A DNA stretch of 64,000 bases, taken from Psychroflexus gondwanensis ACAM 44. GTDB lineage: Bacteria; Bacteroidota; Bacteroidia; Flavobacteriales; Flavobacteriaceae. The position numbers and the translations under genes are program-made. Shown here in pieces: positions 33,474 to 43,324 of this stretch. The notes below the pieces were generated by a model. It made no database searches. It was given only the letters and a program-made list of their open reading frames with translations, and was not told the DNA's origin. The stretch covers positions 62,001 to 126,000 of the forward strand of contig NZ_APLF01000009.1 of assembly GCF_000355905.1 (NCBI RefSeq). Reading direction: 5' to 3'. Positions within the stretch are counted from its first letter, which is position 1. Every line of letters starts with the position of its first letter.

Positions 33474-34746
33474 CCATTAGGGTTTCCAATTGCATCCCTC
33501 TGGATCCTTTTATCAAAATAAATGAAGATTTCTTAGGTTTGTTTTTCGATATAAAGTCAGTAAGGTCCGTTGTGGTTTTGAATGAAGATATATTTTCAAA
33601 GCCTTTTGATGCTTCAGAAAAATGCTCACCGCAGACAAGAATAGAATCAAAGTTTAAAGCCTCGCAGATTTTTAAGATTTGACGATGTTCCTCAAGAGTA
33701 GTTTCACCAATTTCAAACATATCCCCTAAAATAACAGTGTGAGAGGTTGCGCTCATTTTTTTGAAGCTATCAAGTGCAGCCTTCATGCTGGTTGGGTTTG
33801 CATTGTAAGCATCTAACAGAATCTTTAAGTCATTTTTTTCGATAACTTGGGAACGCATTTTTTCAGGCTCGAAATTTTCAATAGCTTCCTTAATTTCATC
33901 CTTTCCAACTCCAAAATAGCGTCCTATACCTATGGCAGCTGCAATGTTTTTAAAATTATACTCGCCTATTAATTTGCTTTTAATTTGAAGATGAGAATAT
34001 TCTAATTCAACAAAAGGGTTGGCCTCCACAAAAGTGACTCTACAGTCTGATAGCGCTTTTTGGCCAATGCTATAATTTTTGTAATTGACAGCTTTTTTAA
34101 CTTGAATGTCGTCGTCTCTGTTGAAAAAAATCAAACCATCATGTTGAATTAAATAGTTGTAAAGTTCAGATTTTCCTTTTATGACTCCTTCTATTCCCCC
34201 AAAACCTTCCAGGTGAGCTTTTCCAAAATTGGTGATATAGCCGTAGTTCGGTTCTGCTATTTTACACAGGGATTCTATTTCTTTTTGATGATTGGCGCCC
34301 ATCTCAACGATGCCTAAATCCAATTCAGCAGTAAACGAAAGCAGAGTTAGAGGAACGCCAATGTGATTGTTCAAATTACCTTTAGTTGCTCTGACTTTAA
34401 ATTTTTTAGAGAGCACTTCTAAAACTAGCTTTTTGGTCGTGGTTTTTCCATTACTTCCTGTGATCGCGACAATGGGTAGCTTGAGCTGTTTCCTGTGAAA
34501 ATTCGCGAGATGTTGTAAGGCAGTAAGAACATTTTCAACCAGGATTTTACGGTCTCCTTGTTGATCTGGATCATCTATCACCGCAAAGGAAGCTCCTTTT
34601 TCCAAAGCTTCGTCAGCATAAAGATTAGCATCGAAATTATCGCCTTTTAAAGCAAAGAAAAGACAATTGGACTCTATTTTACGAGTGTCTGTAGAAACAC
34701 CGCTGCTTTCAGCAAATTTTGAATATAAGTCTCTAATTGTTGTCAT
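33463..34746 (-). CDS. murF: UDP-N-acetylmuramoyl-tripeptide--D-alanyl-D-alanine ligase
   Basis: 427 residues. The three-domain Mur ligase plan is present: N-terminal UDP-binding domain at 1-85, central ATPase with ITGSNGKTTTKK at 95-106 and the later NHIGVPLTLL and MGANHQKEI, and a C-terminal domain with DAYNANPTSMKAAL and ILGDMFEIGE. It adds D-Ala-D-Ala to the UDP-muramoyl tripeptide in the cytoplasm, the last soluble step of peptidoglycan precursor synthesis. In Flavobacteria murF often lies next to gldJ, as here. A terminator separates it from gldJ upstream, and the overlapping MATE gene follows. Confidence 0.96.
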   Translation of the reverse strand: MTTIRDLYSKFAESSGVSTDTRKIESNCLFFALKGDNFDANLYADEALEKGASFAVIDDPDQQGDRKILVENVLTALQHLANFHRKQLKLPIVAITGSNGKTTTKKLVLEVLSKKFKVRATKGNLNNHIGVPLTLLSFTAELDLGIVEMGANHQKEIESLCKIAEPNYGYITNFGKAHLEGFGGIEGVIKGKSELYNYLIQHDGLIFFNRDDDIQVKKAVNYKNYSIGQKALSDCRVTFVEANPFVELEYSHLQIKSKLIGEYNFKNIAAAIGIGRYFGVGKDEIKEAIENFEPEKMRSQVIEKNDLKILLDAYNANPTSMKAALDSFKKMSATSHTVILGDMFEIGETTLEEHRQILKICEALNFDSILVCGEHFSEASKGFENISSFKTTTDLTDFISKNKPKKSSFILIKGSRGMQLETLMDAF

Positions 34747-34757
34747 AATGAGAAATA

Positions 34758-34788
34758 AAAAAAGCCCTAATACAATATTAGAGCTTTT
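34758..34788 (-). terminator. Terminator of gldJ
   Basis: Read on the minus strand: AAAGCTCTAATA, a short loop, TATTAGGGCTTT and a T run (plus-strand 34761-34787). It lies between the gldJ stop and the murF start. Confidence 0.8.
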
Positions 34789-34809
34789 AAGTTGAAAAAT
34801 AAATATATT

Positions 34810-36453
34810 TTAATTTCTTGTTCTTCGTCCTTTGTTAGATTTAGATCCGACTTTAGACATAGCATTTCTAAATCCAATGTCGTCTGTAGCCATATCTTGT
34901 GGGAAATATCTTCTTTGTGCTGGGTCTAACCAATACTCTCTGTCTTTCCAAGACCCTCCTTTATATACTCTTACGTGGTCATCGATAAGTGTCGTTCTTT
35001 TTGTAGAATCATCATAACGTCTGTCGATTTTACCGTCTTTAAGCGTCACTTCATTATCAGGAGAATTGTACATTTCTTCATCTTTTTTAGTATCTCCCTG
35101 TTCGCCATAATATCTTGAAGATGATTTATCACCATCTCTGAAATTAATATTATCACTTTTCGAAAATTGCGTTCTTAAATAGGTTTCTTGGTCACCAATA
35201 CTAGTTTGAGCAATTTCTCCAGGAATATTTCTAGCCATAATTCTACCATTGCTTAAGGTGTCATAGATCACTTCATCTGCAGTTAAAACCTTCACTTTGC
35301 CATCCTCAGTAATAGCGTTTTTGGTATACACATTTCCTCTAAAATAATTGAAATCGTTATACTCGTTATCAACTCTAGGTCTGTATACATCCGCAACCCA
35401 TTCAGAAACGTTACCAGCCATGTCATAAAGGCCGTAATCATTAGGCTCATAAGATCTTACTTCAGCAGTAATATCTGCTCCGTCATCACTCCAGCCTGCA
35501 ATTCCACCATAATCACCTTGGCCTTGCTTAAAGTTAGCACGTTGATCACCGATGGTTTTTCTATCTCCCGATCTGGTATATTGTCCATCCCAAGGATATT
35601 TTTTTCTACCCCTGTAGGAATTATAGTCTCTTAAAGAACTCTGCCCTAACGCAGCATATTCCCATTCTGCTTCTGTAGGTAATCTATAAGCGGGAAGAAG
35701 TTCTCCATCCTTTCGTTGAACGTAAACATTGGTACTATCTGGATTATTTCTCAGCTTTCTGTCCGTTTCTCTTCCTCCTCTGGTAATAGAATCACTACCT
35801 CCGTATACTTTGCTTGGTGCGTTAAGATATGTTTCTGTACTAAAAACATTATCGGCACTACTATTTTTATAGGCATCTCTCGATGTGTATCCTTTATCTG
35901 ATAAACGTTTTTCGTTAACACGGTCTGTTCTCCATTGACTAAATTCAGTTGCTTGAATCCAATTTACCCCAACAACGGGATAGGTATGAAAAGCTGGATG
36001 TCTTAAGTAATTGTTGACCATATTCTCGTTGAATCCTAAAGGATTTCTCCAGACCAAAGTATCCGGTAATGCACCTGCATAAATGTTTTTGTAGCGTTCT
36101 TCCGATGGAGGAAAAACTTGCTTTAACCAATCCAAATATTCAAGGTACATCACATTTGTAACTTCAGTCTCGTCGATGTAAAAAGATTGAACGTGTTGTT
36201 GAGTGGGAGTGTTATTCCAATCATGCATAACATCATCTTGGACTCTACCCATTGTGAAAGTTCCTCCTTCTACAAATAAAAGACCAGGTCCGGCCTCTTG
36301 TTCTTCATAGTCGGTTTTGAAACTCACACCTCCATCTCTACCACTTAGATCCCAGCCTGTGGCCCTAGAGCTGCTGTTATCTCTAGAATTATTGCAGCTT
36401 GTTGCAAGGATGGCAAATGAGGCAAGCATGCAAGATTTAAAGAAGTTTTTCAT
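34810..36453 (-). CDS. gldJ: Gliding motility lipoprotein GldJ
   Basis: 547 residues from the ATG at 36453 (a Met two codons upstream is possible). The lipoprotein signal ends LATSC with the Cys at residue 20. The rest is one formylglycine-generating-enzyme (sulfatase-modifying factor) fold: FVEGGTFTMGRVQDD, DETEVTNVMYLEYLDWL, YPVVGVNWIQATEFSQWR, RLPTEAEWEYAA, YDMAGNVSEWVADVYRP and RVYKGGSWKDREYW. The two catalytic Cys of true FGE are not apparent, as in GldJ/GldK. GldJ is an outer-membrane lipoprotein of the type IX secretion and gliding machine, needed for GldK stability. The neighbours porU and porV on the other strand give the classic order. Recognition is firm. Confidence 0.95.
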   Translation of the reverse strand: MKNFFKSCMLASFAILATSCNNSRDNSSSRATGWDLSGRDGGVSFKTDYEEQEAGPGLLFVEGGTFTMGRVQDDVMHDWNNTPTQQHVQSFYIDETEVTNVMYLEYLDWLKQVFPPSEERYKNIYAGALPDTLVWRNPLGFNENMVNNYLRHPAFHTYPVVGVNWIQATEFSQWRTDRVNEKRLSDKGYTSRDAYKNSSADNVFSTETYLNAPSKVYGGSDSITRGGRETDRKLRNNPDSTNVYVQRKDGELLPAYRLPTEAEWEYAALGQSSLRDYNSYRGRKKYPWDGQYTRSGDRKTIGDQRANFKQGQGDYGGIAGWSDDGADITAEVRSYEPNDYGLYDMAGNVSEWVADVYRPRVDNEYNDFNYFRGNVYTKNAITEDGKVKVLTADEVIYDTLSNGRIMARNIPGEIAQTSIGDQETYLRTQFSKSDNINFRDGDKSSSRYYGEQGDTKKDEEMYNSPDNEVTLKDGKIDRRYDDSTKRTTLIDDHVRVYKGGSWKDREYWLDPAQRRYFPQDMATDDIGFRNAMSKVGSKSNKGRRTRN

Positions 36454-36625
36454 AATCATAATTTCGATTTTAATCCAAATTTTGTTCGCAATATAATGAT
36501 TAACGCGTTATTAACAAGTATATTTTTTAGCGTATCAATTATTTTTTAAATCTAGCTTCAATTTTTATTTTAATATACTATCATTGTAGACAATCCGTTA
36601 TAGCTTACACTAAAAGATTCTAAAA

Positions 36626-39600
36626 ATGAAATTCTTTATTACGCTTTCATTCCTTTTTATCTACCTTATTGCTGTTTCGCAAGTTGACAAAGTTAACATA
36701 AATTGGCGTAATGACAACAAAGTTGCTAAATCTTCTGAAGGAAATATAAATTTATCTCAGTTAGATGCCAATTACTTTGAGTATGACGATGGCAGGCAAA
36801 GCTTGAATTACACTCATTTTTTTAATTTAAATTCTACAAATTATAGACTTTCCAATGTTCAGTCCGTTGTGGTTTCTGAACAGATTTCAAACCAAATACA
36901 GACTATTCCTGATGAATTATCTTATGAATTCAAATTAGCTCAAGGTCCTGACTTTACAAAGTTGGCTTTAATCTTAAACCCCTTTTATTCTGAAAACAAT
37001 TCTATTTATAGAATTGTTTCTTTTGAGGTTGTCCCTACTGCTACTTCCCAATCTTCCACAACAAATAATAGAAATGCTAATCTTTCAAGAAATACTTCTG
37101 CTGTTTCCAATTCAATATTTAATACTGGGAGTGTTTTTAAGTTTTATGTCGAAAACACAGGTGCTCACCGTTTGGATTTTTCATTCCTTAGAAGTTTGGG
37201 GATTACTGAAAGTAATATTCCCTCTAGTAATCTCAAAATTTTTGGGCATGGTGGAGGAATGCTCCCCTTAGTAAATCAAGACAATCTTTATTTTGATCCT
37301 CCAGAGTTATCTATTCAAGTATTTGACGGTGGAGATGGGGTTTTTAATTCTGGGGATTATATTTTATTTTATGCAACCCATACTGAAGGCTGGAGTGAAG
37401 AAAATGAAACTAACTTAAATCTTTATGCCGATAGATCGTATTATTATTTGACAGTGAATTCCTCTGGGGGTAAACGCATGTCAACTTTAAATCAGCCTGT
37501 GGCTGCAGCTACGACTACAATTACAGAATTTGATGATTATCAATTTTATGAAGTCGATGAGACCAGCTTATCATTAGTAGGGCGTAAATGGTTTGGGGAT
37601 AGATTTGATGTGGAAACTGAACGAACTTATGAGTTTGCGTTTCCTGATCTTGTTCAATCGGAACCTATCCAATTAAATATTAGCCTAGGAGCTATTTCCC
37701 CTCTAAGATCATCTTTTACTATTTCGGTGAATGGACAGTCCACAAGTAATCCTATTAATCTATCGGCGACTAGAGCTAATAACCCATCAAGCGGTGCTGA
37801 GTTTTCAACCCAAGTTAATTCAAGCACCGATGAAGTCACGATACAACTTACTTACAACAAAAACGGAAATCCTGGAGCTAGAGGGTTTCTGGACTATATT
37901 TCTTTAGAAGCTAGAAGAGATCTTATCGCTAGTGAAGCTCAGTTTAAATTTAAAAATACCGATGTAAGTACTTTGCCTGGTGTTGGGGAGTACCTTATCC
38001 AAAACTCATCAGAGATAGACCAAGTTTGGGAGATCACAGATCCTATAAATCCCAGATTTATATCTAATCCTAATGAAGCTAATGTTTTTTCTTTCAAAAG
38101 TCCACTAGGATCAGCGAAAGAATTCCAGGCGGTGACTTCCACTTATTTTTCACCAAGTATAGAATTTGGTAATGTGCAAGTTCCACGTCAAAACTTGAAG
38201 GGGAGTATTCTCACCAATGCCCAAGGTCAGTTTCAAGACATCGATTACTTAATAGTGACACGTTCAGATTTTATGTCAGCTGCCAATCGGTTGGCCCAAT
38301 ACAGAAGGGATAATGATGGGTTAGTAGTTAAAACTGTTACTGTTGAAGACATCTACGAAGAATTTAATTCTGGTAAACAAGACATAGGAGCTATTCGGAA
38401 TTTTGTAAAATATATCTATGACAATGCCTCTTCACCGGCAAATAGGATTAAATTTTTAGGCTTGATTGGAGATGCTTCTGTAGATTATAAAAATAGGTTG
38501 CAAGGAAACACTAGCATAGTTCCTACTTATCAAAGCTTGGGAAGCTTTTCTACAACAGTTTCTTCATTTATGTCAGATGATTTTTTTGTGATGATGGATT
38601 CAAATGAAGGTCAAATGGGGTTTGGAGAAGTCATGGATCTAGCCGTTGGTAGAATATTAGCAGACACTCCTCAACGCGCCAATGCGATGGTCGATAAAAT
38701 AATTTCTTCAGAACAAAAGGAATCTTATGCGCAATGGCGTAATAATTTTGTACTTATTTCTGATGATGCAGACGATGTTAATGATTATAGTCTACAAGTA
38801 GATTTAGATAATCTTGGTGATGAAATTTCGGCAAACAAACCCACGGTTAACGTCAAAAAAATTCATTCGGATGCTTTCCAGCAAGTTACTAGCGCTGGAG
38901 GAGATCGATATCCAGATGTCAACCGGTCTATAACAGATGCCATAGAAGTGGGCGCTGCTGTGGTTAATTATTTTGGACACGGCGGGGAAGATGGCTTGGC
39001 TCAAGAGCGAATCGTTACACAAACCAATACTCAAGACTGGAGAAATCCAGATCGTTTCAATTGTTTTGTGACGATAACTTGTGAATTCACCAAATTCGAT
39101 AACCCACTTCGTATGACTGGAGGAGAACTTACCTTTTGGAATGAAGATGGAGGAGCTGTTTCACTAGTAACAACTACTAGGGCTATAAGTGTTTTTGCAG
39201 GAGTACAGTTTAATAATGTTTTTGCTCCCTTTTTATTTGACTTTGTTGATAATAATGAAACCATAGCTCAATCTGTGGCTAGGGCAAAACAAAACATTTC
39301 TGGAAACGGTAAGCGAATTGTCTTTTTTGTAGGGGATCCAGCGATGAGGCTCCCTCTTCCTAAGCCAAGAGTCCAATTATCCAGTATAAATGATATTCCG
39401 ATAGGCCAATTTACAGATACCTTACAAGCTTTAGGTAAATATAAGTTTAAAGGTCAAATCCTAAACACCAATAATCAACGACTTCAAGACTATAATGGAG
39501 ATCTGTCAGCTATTGTATTCGATAAGCGAATCGATAGACAAACCTTAGGAAACGACGGAGCTAGACGAAATGGAGAACTTGCAATTATGGACTTTACCAC

Positions 39601-40462
39601 TTTAGGAGAGAACCTTTTTAGAGGCCAAGCTAGTGTGGTTAATGGTGAGTTTGAATTTGAATTTGTGTTGCCAAAAGATACGCGTTTACCCGTAGACCAA
39701 GGAAGGGTAAGCTTATATTCTTCAAGAGAAAATCAACTTGAGGAGTATAGTGGTTTTAATACCGATATTTTGATAGGGGGTTTGAATGAAGATGCGCCAG
39801 AAGACAACGAGGGCCCACTTATAAATCTTTACATGAATGACGAAAACTTTGTAAATGGAGGGATAACCGATAATCAGCCATTTATTTTTGCGCTTTTGGA
39901 GGATGAAAACGGGATAAATACTGCGGGAGGGATTGGTCATGATATTATAGCGATCTTGGACGGAGACGAGTCAAATCCTATCATATTAAATGAATATTAT
40001 GAAGCTGAACAGGATGATTTTACCAACGGAAAGGTTTACTACAGACTCAGAGATTTGGAAGATGGTGAGCATACCTTGAGTTTTAAAGCTTGGGATGTGT
40101 ACAATAATTCTCAAACTCAAGATATCCAATTTGTAGTTGCCGGAGAAGATGAGCTTAAAATAACTCGGGTTTTAAACTATCCCAATCCTTTTATAGATTA
40201 CACCGAGTTTTGGTTTAACCACAACCGTCCTTTTGAGCCTTTGGAGGTAATGGTCCAAGTCTTTACCGTTACTGGGAAGTTGGTCTGGACACAAAATCAA
40301 ATTGCTAATACCAACGGATTTCTTTTTAGAGACTTAAGCTGGAATGGGCGAGACGATTTTGGCGATAAAATAGGAAAAGGGGTTTACGTTTATAAATTAA
40401 CAGTCAAATCTACATTAACTCAACAAAAAGTCGAAAAATATGAAAAACTTGTCATTCTTTAA
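36626..40462 (+). CDS. porU: Type IX secretion system sortase PorU
   Basis: 1278 residues. Signal peptide 1-18. A gingipain-like C25 peptidase domain sits in the middle (about 560-910), with the catalytic pair at His785 (NYFGHGGEDG) and Cys819 (VTITCEFTKFDNP). The C-terminus has the beta sandwich LNYPNPFIDYTEFWFNH and GKGVYVYKLTVKS. PorU cuts the C-terminal sorting domain of T9SS cargo at the cell surface and attaches the protein to lipopolysaccharide. The large LamG proteins at 20.9-29.0 kb are likely substrates. It is divergent from gldJ; a 7 of 8 -7 box (TATCATTG, 36579-36586) is upstream. A promoter for porV lies in its last codons. Confidence 0.95.
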   Translation: MKFFITLSFLFIYLIAVSQVDKVNINWRNDNKVAKSSEGNINLSQLDANYFEYDDGRQSLNYTHFFNLNSTNYRLSNVQSVVVSEQISNQIQTIPDELSYEFKLAQGPDFTKLALILNPFYSENNSIYRIVSFEVVPTATSQSSTTNNRNANLSRNTSAVSNSIFNTGSVFKFYVENTGAHRLDFSFLRSLGITESNIPSSNLKIFGHGGGMLPLVNQDNLYFDPPELSIQVFDGGDGVFNSGDYILFYATHTEGWSEENETNLNLYADRSYYYLTVNSSGGKRMSTLNQPVAAATTTITEFDDYQFYEVDETSLSLVGRKWFGDRFDVETERTYEFAFPDLVQSEPIQLNISLGAISPLRSSFTISVNGQSTSNPINLSATRANNPSSGAEFSTQVNSSTDEVTIQLTYNKNGNPGARGFLDYISLEARRDLIASEAQFKFKNTDVSTLPGVGEYLIQNSSEIDQVWEITDPINPRFISNPNEANVFSFKSPLGSAKEFQAVTSTYFSPSIEFGNVQVPRQNLKGSILTNAQGQFQDIDYLIVTRSDFMSAANRLAQYRRDNDGLVVKTVTVEDIYEEFNSGKQDIGAIRNFVKYIYDNASSPANRIKFLGLIGDASVDYKNRLQGNTSIVPTYQSLGSFSTTVSSFMSDDFFVMMDSNEGQMGFGEVMDLAVGRILADTPQRANAMVDKIISSEQKESYAQWRNNFVLISDDADDVNDYSLQVDLDNLGDEISANKPTVNVKKIHSDAFQQVTSAGGDRYPDVNRSITDAIEVGAAVVNYFGHGGEDGLAQERIVTQTNTQDWRNPDRFNCFVTITCEFTKFDNPLRMTGGELTFWNEDGGAVSLVTTTRAISVFAGVQFNNVFAPFLFDFVDNNETIAQSVARAKQNISGNGKRIVFFVGDPAMRLPLPKPRVQLSSINDIPIGQFTDTLQALGKYKFKGQILNTNNQRLQDYNGDLSAIVFDKRIDRQTLGNDGARRNGELAIMDFTTLGENLFRGQASVVNGEFEFEFVLPKDTRLPVDQGRVSLYSSRENQLEEYSGFNTDILIGGLNEDAPEDNEGPLINLYMNDENFVNGGITDNQPFIFALLEDENGINTAGGIGHDIIAILDGDESNPIILNEYYEAEQDDFTNGKVYYRLRDLEDGEHTLSFKAWDVYNNSQTQDIQFVVAGEDELKITRVLNYPNPFIDYTEFWFNHNRPFEPLEVMVQVFTVTGKLVWTQNQIANTNGFLFRDLSWNGRDDFGDKIGKGVYVYKLTVKSTLTQQKVEKYEKLVIL

Positions 40463-40476
40463 ATTATATATATTTG
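40449..40476 (+). promoter_or_regulatory. Internal promoter of porV
   Basis: TTG at 40449-40451, 17 bases, TATATTTG at 40469-40476. The -33 element lies in the last codons of porU. Transcripts would start near 40482, which selects the ATG at 40494. Confidence 0.65.
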
Positions 40477-40493
40477 TCAATTCAAAACTTCAT

Positions 40494-41663
40494 ATGAAAT
40501 CAATACCATTATTTTTAATCACCGTTTTATATTTTAGCAACAGTTTACAGGCTCAAGACGATCGTAGAGTTATCACCACAGGCGTTCCATTTTTACTTAT
40601 TGCTGCAGATGCCAGATCCTCTGGTATGGGAGATCAAGGGGTGGCGACTAGAGTCGATGGCTTTTCTCAGCAATGGAATCCTGCAAAATTTGCCTTCTCA
40701 GAAACAAAAACCGGGATAGGTTTGTCCTATACACCTTACTTAAGAGAGCTTGTAAGCGATATCAATTTAGCTAACTTATCCTATTTCACAAGAATTAATG
40801 AACGGAGCGCAGTAGCCGCTAGCATAAGATATTTTGGTTTAGGAGGAGTAGAGTTTAGAGATACTCCAGAGCAAGTCGCAAGAGAGGTAGAGCCTAATGA
40901 GTTTGCTGTTGACCTAAGTTACTCTTTACGATTAAGTGAACAATTTTCTATGGCGGTAACAGGCCGTTTTATCAACTCCAATTTAAGATTTCCTACAGGA
41001 ATCGCAGATGCTTCTGCAGCGAGTAGTTTTGGAGCAGACGTCTCTATGTTTTATAGAAGTGAGGAGAAGTTTTATAAAGATTTTAATGGTCGCTGGAGAG
41101 CTGGTTTATCTATAAGTAATATCGGGCCCAAAATAAAGTATGATGATGCTGGAGATGAAAACTTTCTGCCAACTAACTTTAAAGCGGGTGCTGGGTTTGA
41201 CTTTATTTTGGATGCTTCCAATACTATTGGTATACATTTGGAGATCAATAAATTGTTAGTCCCTACTCCTCCAAGAATTGTAAGGGATGAACAAGGTCAA
41301 GTTTCACCAGAGAGCCAACAAGCTCTTCTAGATTATAGACGGGAAAACGAGTTTGGGGCTATATTTTCTTCGTGGGGAGATGCTCCTGATGGGATTTCAG
41401 AAGAACTTCGAGAAATCACTTGGGCTCTAGGTGCAGAGTATTGGTTTGAAGATAGTTTTGCGTTAAGATTGGGTTATTTTAATGAATCTCGAGACAAAGG
41501 CTTTAGAAAATTTGTAACTATGGGGGCAGGTTTTAAATATTCAACCATCAATATAGACGCCTCTTATTTGTTTTCGACTTCTACGGTCCAAAATCCATTG
41601 GAAGGAACCTTGAGGTTTGGTCTTACATTTAATATCGGAGACGGAACTTATATAGAATATTAG
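40494..41663 (+). CDS. porV: Type IX secretion system outer membrane channel protein PorV
   Basis: 389 residues. Signal peptide 1-19 (LQAQ). The rest is a FadL-type outer membrane beta barrel: VITTGVPFLLIAADARSSGMGDQGVATRVD is the typical start of PorV/LptO, followed by alternating strands to FNIGDGTYIEY. PorV takes folded cargo from the translocon SprA and brings it to the PorU sortase. The frame is open 18 codons further up, but those codons lie before the predicted transcription start and would spoil the signal peptide, so the ATG at 40494 was chosen. It is followed by an intrinsic terminator. Confidence 0.93.
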   Translation: MKSIPLFLITVLYFSNSLQAQDDRRVITTGVPFLLIAADARSSGMGDQGVATRVDGFSQQWNPAKFAFSETKTGIGLSYTPYLRELVSDINLANLSYFTRINERSAVAASIRYFGLGGVEFRDTPEQVAREVEPNEFAVDLSYSLRLSEQFSMAVTGRFINSNLRFPTGIADASAASSFGADVSMFYRSEEKFYKDFNGRWRAGLSISNIGPKIKYDDAGDENFLPTNFKAGAGFDFILDASNTIGIHLEINKLLVPTPPRIVRDEQGQVSPESQQALLDYRRENEFGAIFSSWGDAPDGISEELREITWALGAEYWFEDSFALRLGYFNESRDKGFRKFVTMGAGFKYSTINIDASYLFSTSTVQNPLEGTLRFGLTFNIGDGTYIEY

Positions 41664-41690
41664 TTATAATTAAGGATAAAAAAAAGCTTT

Positions 41691-41719
41691 AAAAGTATCA
41701 ATTGAATTGATGCTTTTTT
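41691..41719 (+). terminator. Terminator of porU-porV
   Basis: AAAAGTATCAATT (41691-41703) pairs with AATTGATGCTTTT with one G-U pair, and more T follow. Confidence 0.75.
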
Positions 41720-41741
41720 TGTCTAAATGATATAAAAAATT

Positions 41742-42224
41742 ATGGTAGAAAAAGAACTGAAAACAACTATTCAAATCTTTGAGGGTATAGAGGAGCTCCC
41801 ATTGTCTATTCAAAACCTCATGAAAAGTGCTTTTGAAGCTAGAGATACTGCGTATGCTCCTTATTCAAAATTTAAGGTTGGCGCTGCATTGATTTTGGAT
41901 ACTGGAGAAGTGGTGACAGGTAGTAACCAAGAAAATGCATCATTTCCTTCTGGGCTATGTGCAGAGCGAACAGCCATTTATGCAGCTGGAGCAAATTATC
42001 CCAAGTCTATTATTAAAGCCATTGCCATTTCAGCAACTTCAGAAAAGCATGACGTTTTAGAACCTATAGCTCCCTGTGGAGCTTGTCGACAGGCTATTGC
42101 CGAATACGAGCAAAAGCAAGATCAACCTATAGAAATATATTTTACTGGAACGGCTGGTAAAGTTATAAAAGTAGATGCTCTACTAGACATTTTGCCTCTA
42201 GCGTTTAATAATAAGTTTCTTTAA
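41742..42224 (+). CDS. cdd: Cytidine deaminase
   Basis: 160 residues. The zinc site is complete: Cys73-Ala-Glu75 (CAERTAIY) and PCGACR with Cys112 and Cys115. APYSKFKVGAALILDTGEVVTGSNQENASFPSGL, in two parts, is the usual substrate-binding segment. It deaminates cytidine and deoxycytidine to uridine forms in pyrimidine salvage. The position between porV and pdhA is the one found in other Flavobacteria. It has its own unit after the porV terminator. No odd feature is seen. Confidence 0.95.
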   Translation: MVEKELKTTIQIFEGIEELPLSIQNLMKSAFEARDTAYAPYSKFKVGAALILDTGEVVTGSNQENASFPSGLCAERTAIYAAGANYPKSIIKAIAISATSEKHDVLEPIAPCGACRQAIAEYEQKQDQPIEIYFTGTAGKVIKVDALLDILPLAFNNKFL

Positions 42225-42267
42225 AGTTAATAGTCCTCAAAGAATTTTCAATTCTTACATAAAGTAT

Positions 42268-42275
42268 TACTTTTG
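42268..42275 (+). promoter_or_regulatory. -7 box of the pdhA-pdhC operon
   Basis: TACTTTTG, a full match to TAnnTTTG, 45 bases before the pdhA ATG. No TTG at the usual distance. Confidence 0.5.
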
Positions 42276-42320
42276 TAACTCGATTTTCGATAAATAAGAG
42301 GAAATAAAATTAGGCTGTAA

Positions 42321-43319
42321 ATGAAAAAAATAACAAAGAAGACGTATTTGAAATGGTATGAAGACATGCTATTTTGGAGGAAATTTGAAGATAAGTTAGC
42401 TCAAGTCTATATTCAGCAAAAAGTAAGAGGTTTCTTACATTTATATAATGGACAAGAAGCTATCCTGGCTGGCGCTCTTCATGTAATGGATTTGGAGAAA
42501 GATAAAATGATTACGGCGTATAGAAACCACGTTCAACCTATTGGTATGGGTGTAGACCCAAAACGGGTTATGGCAGAATTGTTCGGAAAAAAAACTGGAA
42601 CCTCTCAAGGTTTGGGTGGATCGATGCACATTTTTTCTAAAGAACATCGTTTTTACGGGGGTCATGGTATTGTTGGAGGACAAATTCCTTTGGGAGCAGG
42701 TCTAGCATTTGCAGATAAATATTTCAATACTAACGCAGTGACTTTGTGTTTTTTAGGAGATGGTGCTGCCAGACAGGGTTCTCTTCATGAGACTCTTAAT
42801 ATGGCTGCCAACTGGAACCTGCCAGTAGTATTTTGTGTTGAAAACAACGGTTATGCGATGGGAACTTCAGTAAAAAGAACCTCTAGCCACGAAGACATTT
42901 GGAGATTAGGTTTAGGTCACGAAATACCCTGTGGGCCTGTAGATGGTATGAATCCTACTAAGGTAGCTGAAGCTCTTGATGAAGCGATTACTAGAGCAAG
43001 AGCAGGAAAAGGACCTACTTTTCTCGATTTAAAAACGTATCGTTATAGAGGTCACTCTATGAGTGATGCTCAAAAATATAGAACAAAAGACGAGGTAGAG
43101 GAGTATCAAAAAATTGATCCTATTTCCCAAGTGAAGAAAACGCTTTTAGATAAAAAATATGCCAGCGAAGATGATATTAAGACCATTGACAAGCGCGTAA
43201 AAGACAAAGTCAAAGAATGTGAAAAATTTGCCGACGAATCAGATTACCCAGACAAAAACGTCATGTACGATGTTGTTTACGAACAAGAAGACTATCCTTT
43301 CATTTCTCATAAATTATAA
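42321..43319 (+). CDS. pdhA: Pyruvate dehydrogenase E1 component, alpha subunit
   Basis: 332 residues. The thiamine diphosphate motif runs from GDGAARQGSLHE at about 147 to FCVENNGYAMG near 173-183. The phosphorylation-loop region YRGHSMSDAQKYRTKDEV is also recognisable, and the start MLFWRKFEDKLAQVY fits. It decarboxylates pyruvate and passes the acetyl group to the lipoyl arms of E2. The E2 gene starts five bases later; the beta subunit gene is not here and must be elsewhere, as is common in Flavobacteria. Confidence 0.95.
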   Translation: MKKITKKTYLKWYEDMLFWRKFEDKLAQVYIQQKVRGFLHLYNGQEAILAGALHVMDLEKDKMITAYRNHVQPIGMGVDPKRVMAELFGKKTGTSQGLGGSMHIFSKEHRFYGGHGIVGGQIPLGAGLAFADKYFNTNAVTLCFLGDGAARQGSLHETLNMAANWNLPVVFCVENNGYAMGTSVKRTSSHEDIWRLGLGHEIPCGPVDGMNPTKVAEALDEAITRARAGKGPTFLDLKTYRYRGHSMSDAQKYRTKDEVEEYQKIDPISQVKKTLLDKKYASEDDIKTIDKRVKDKVKECEKFADESDYPDKNVMYDVVYEQEDYPFISHKL

Positions 43320-43324
43320 TCTAG

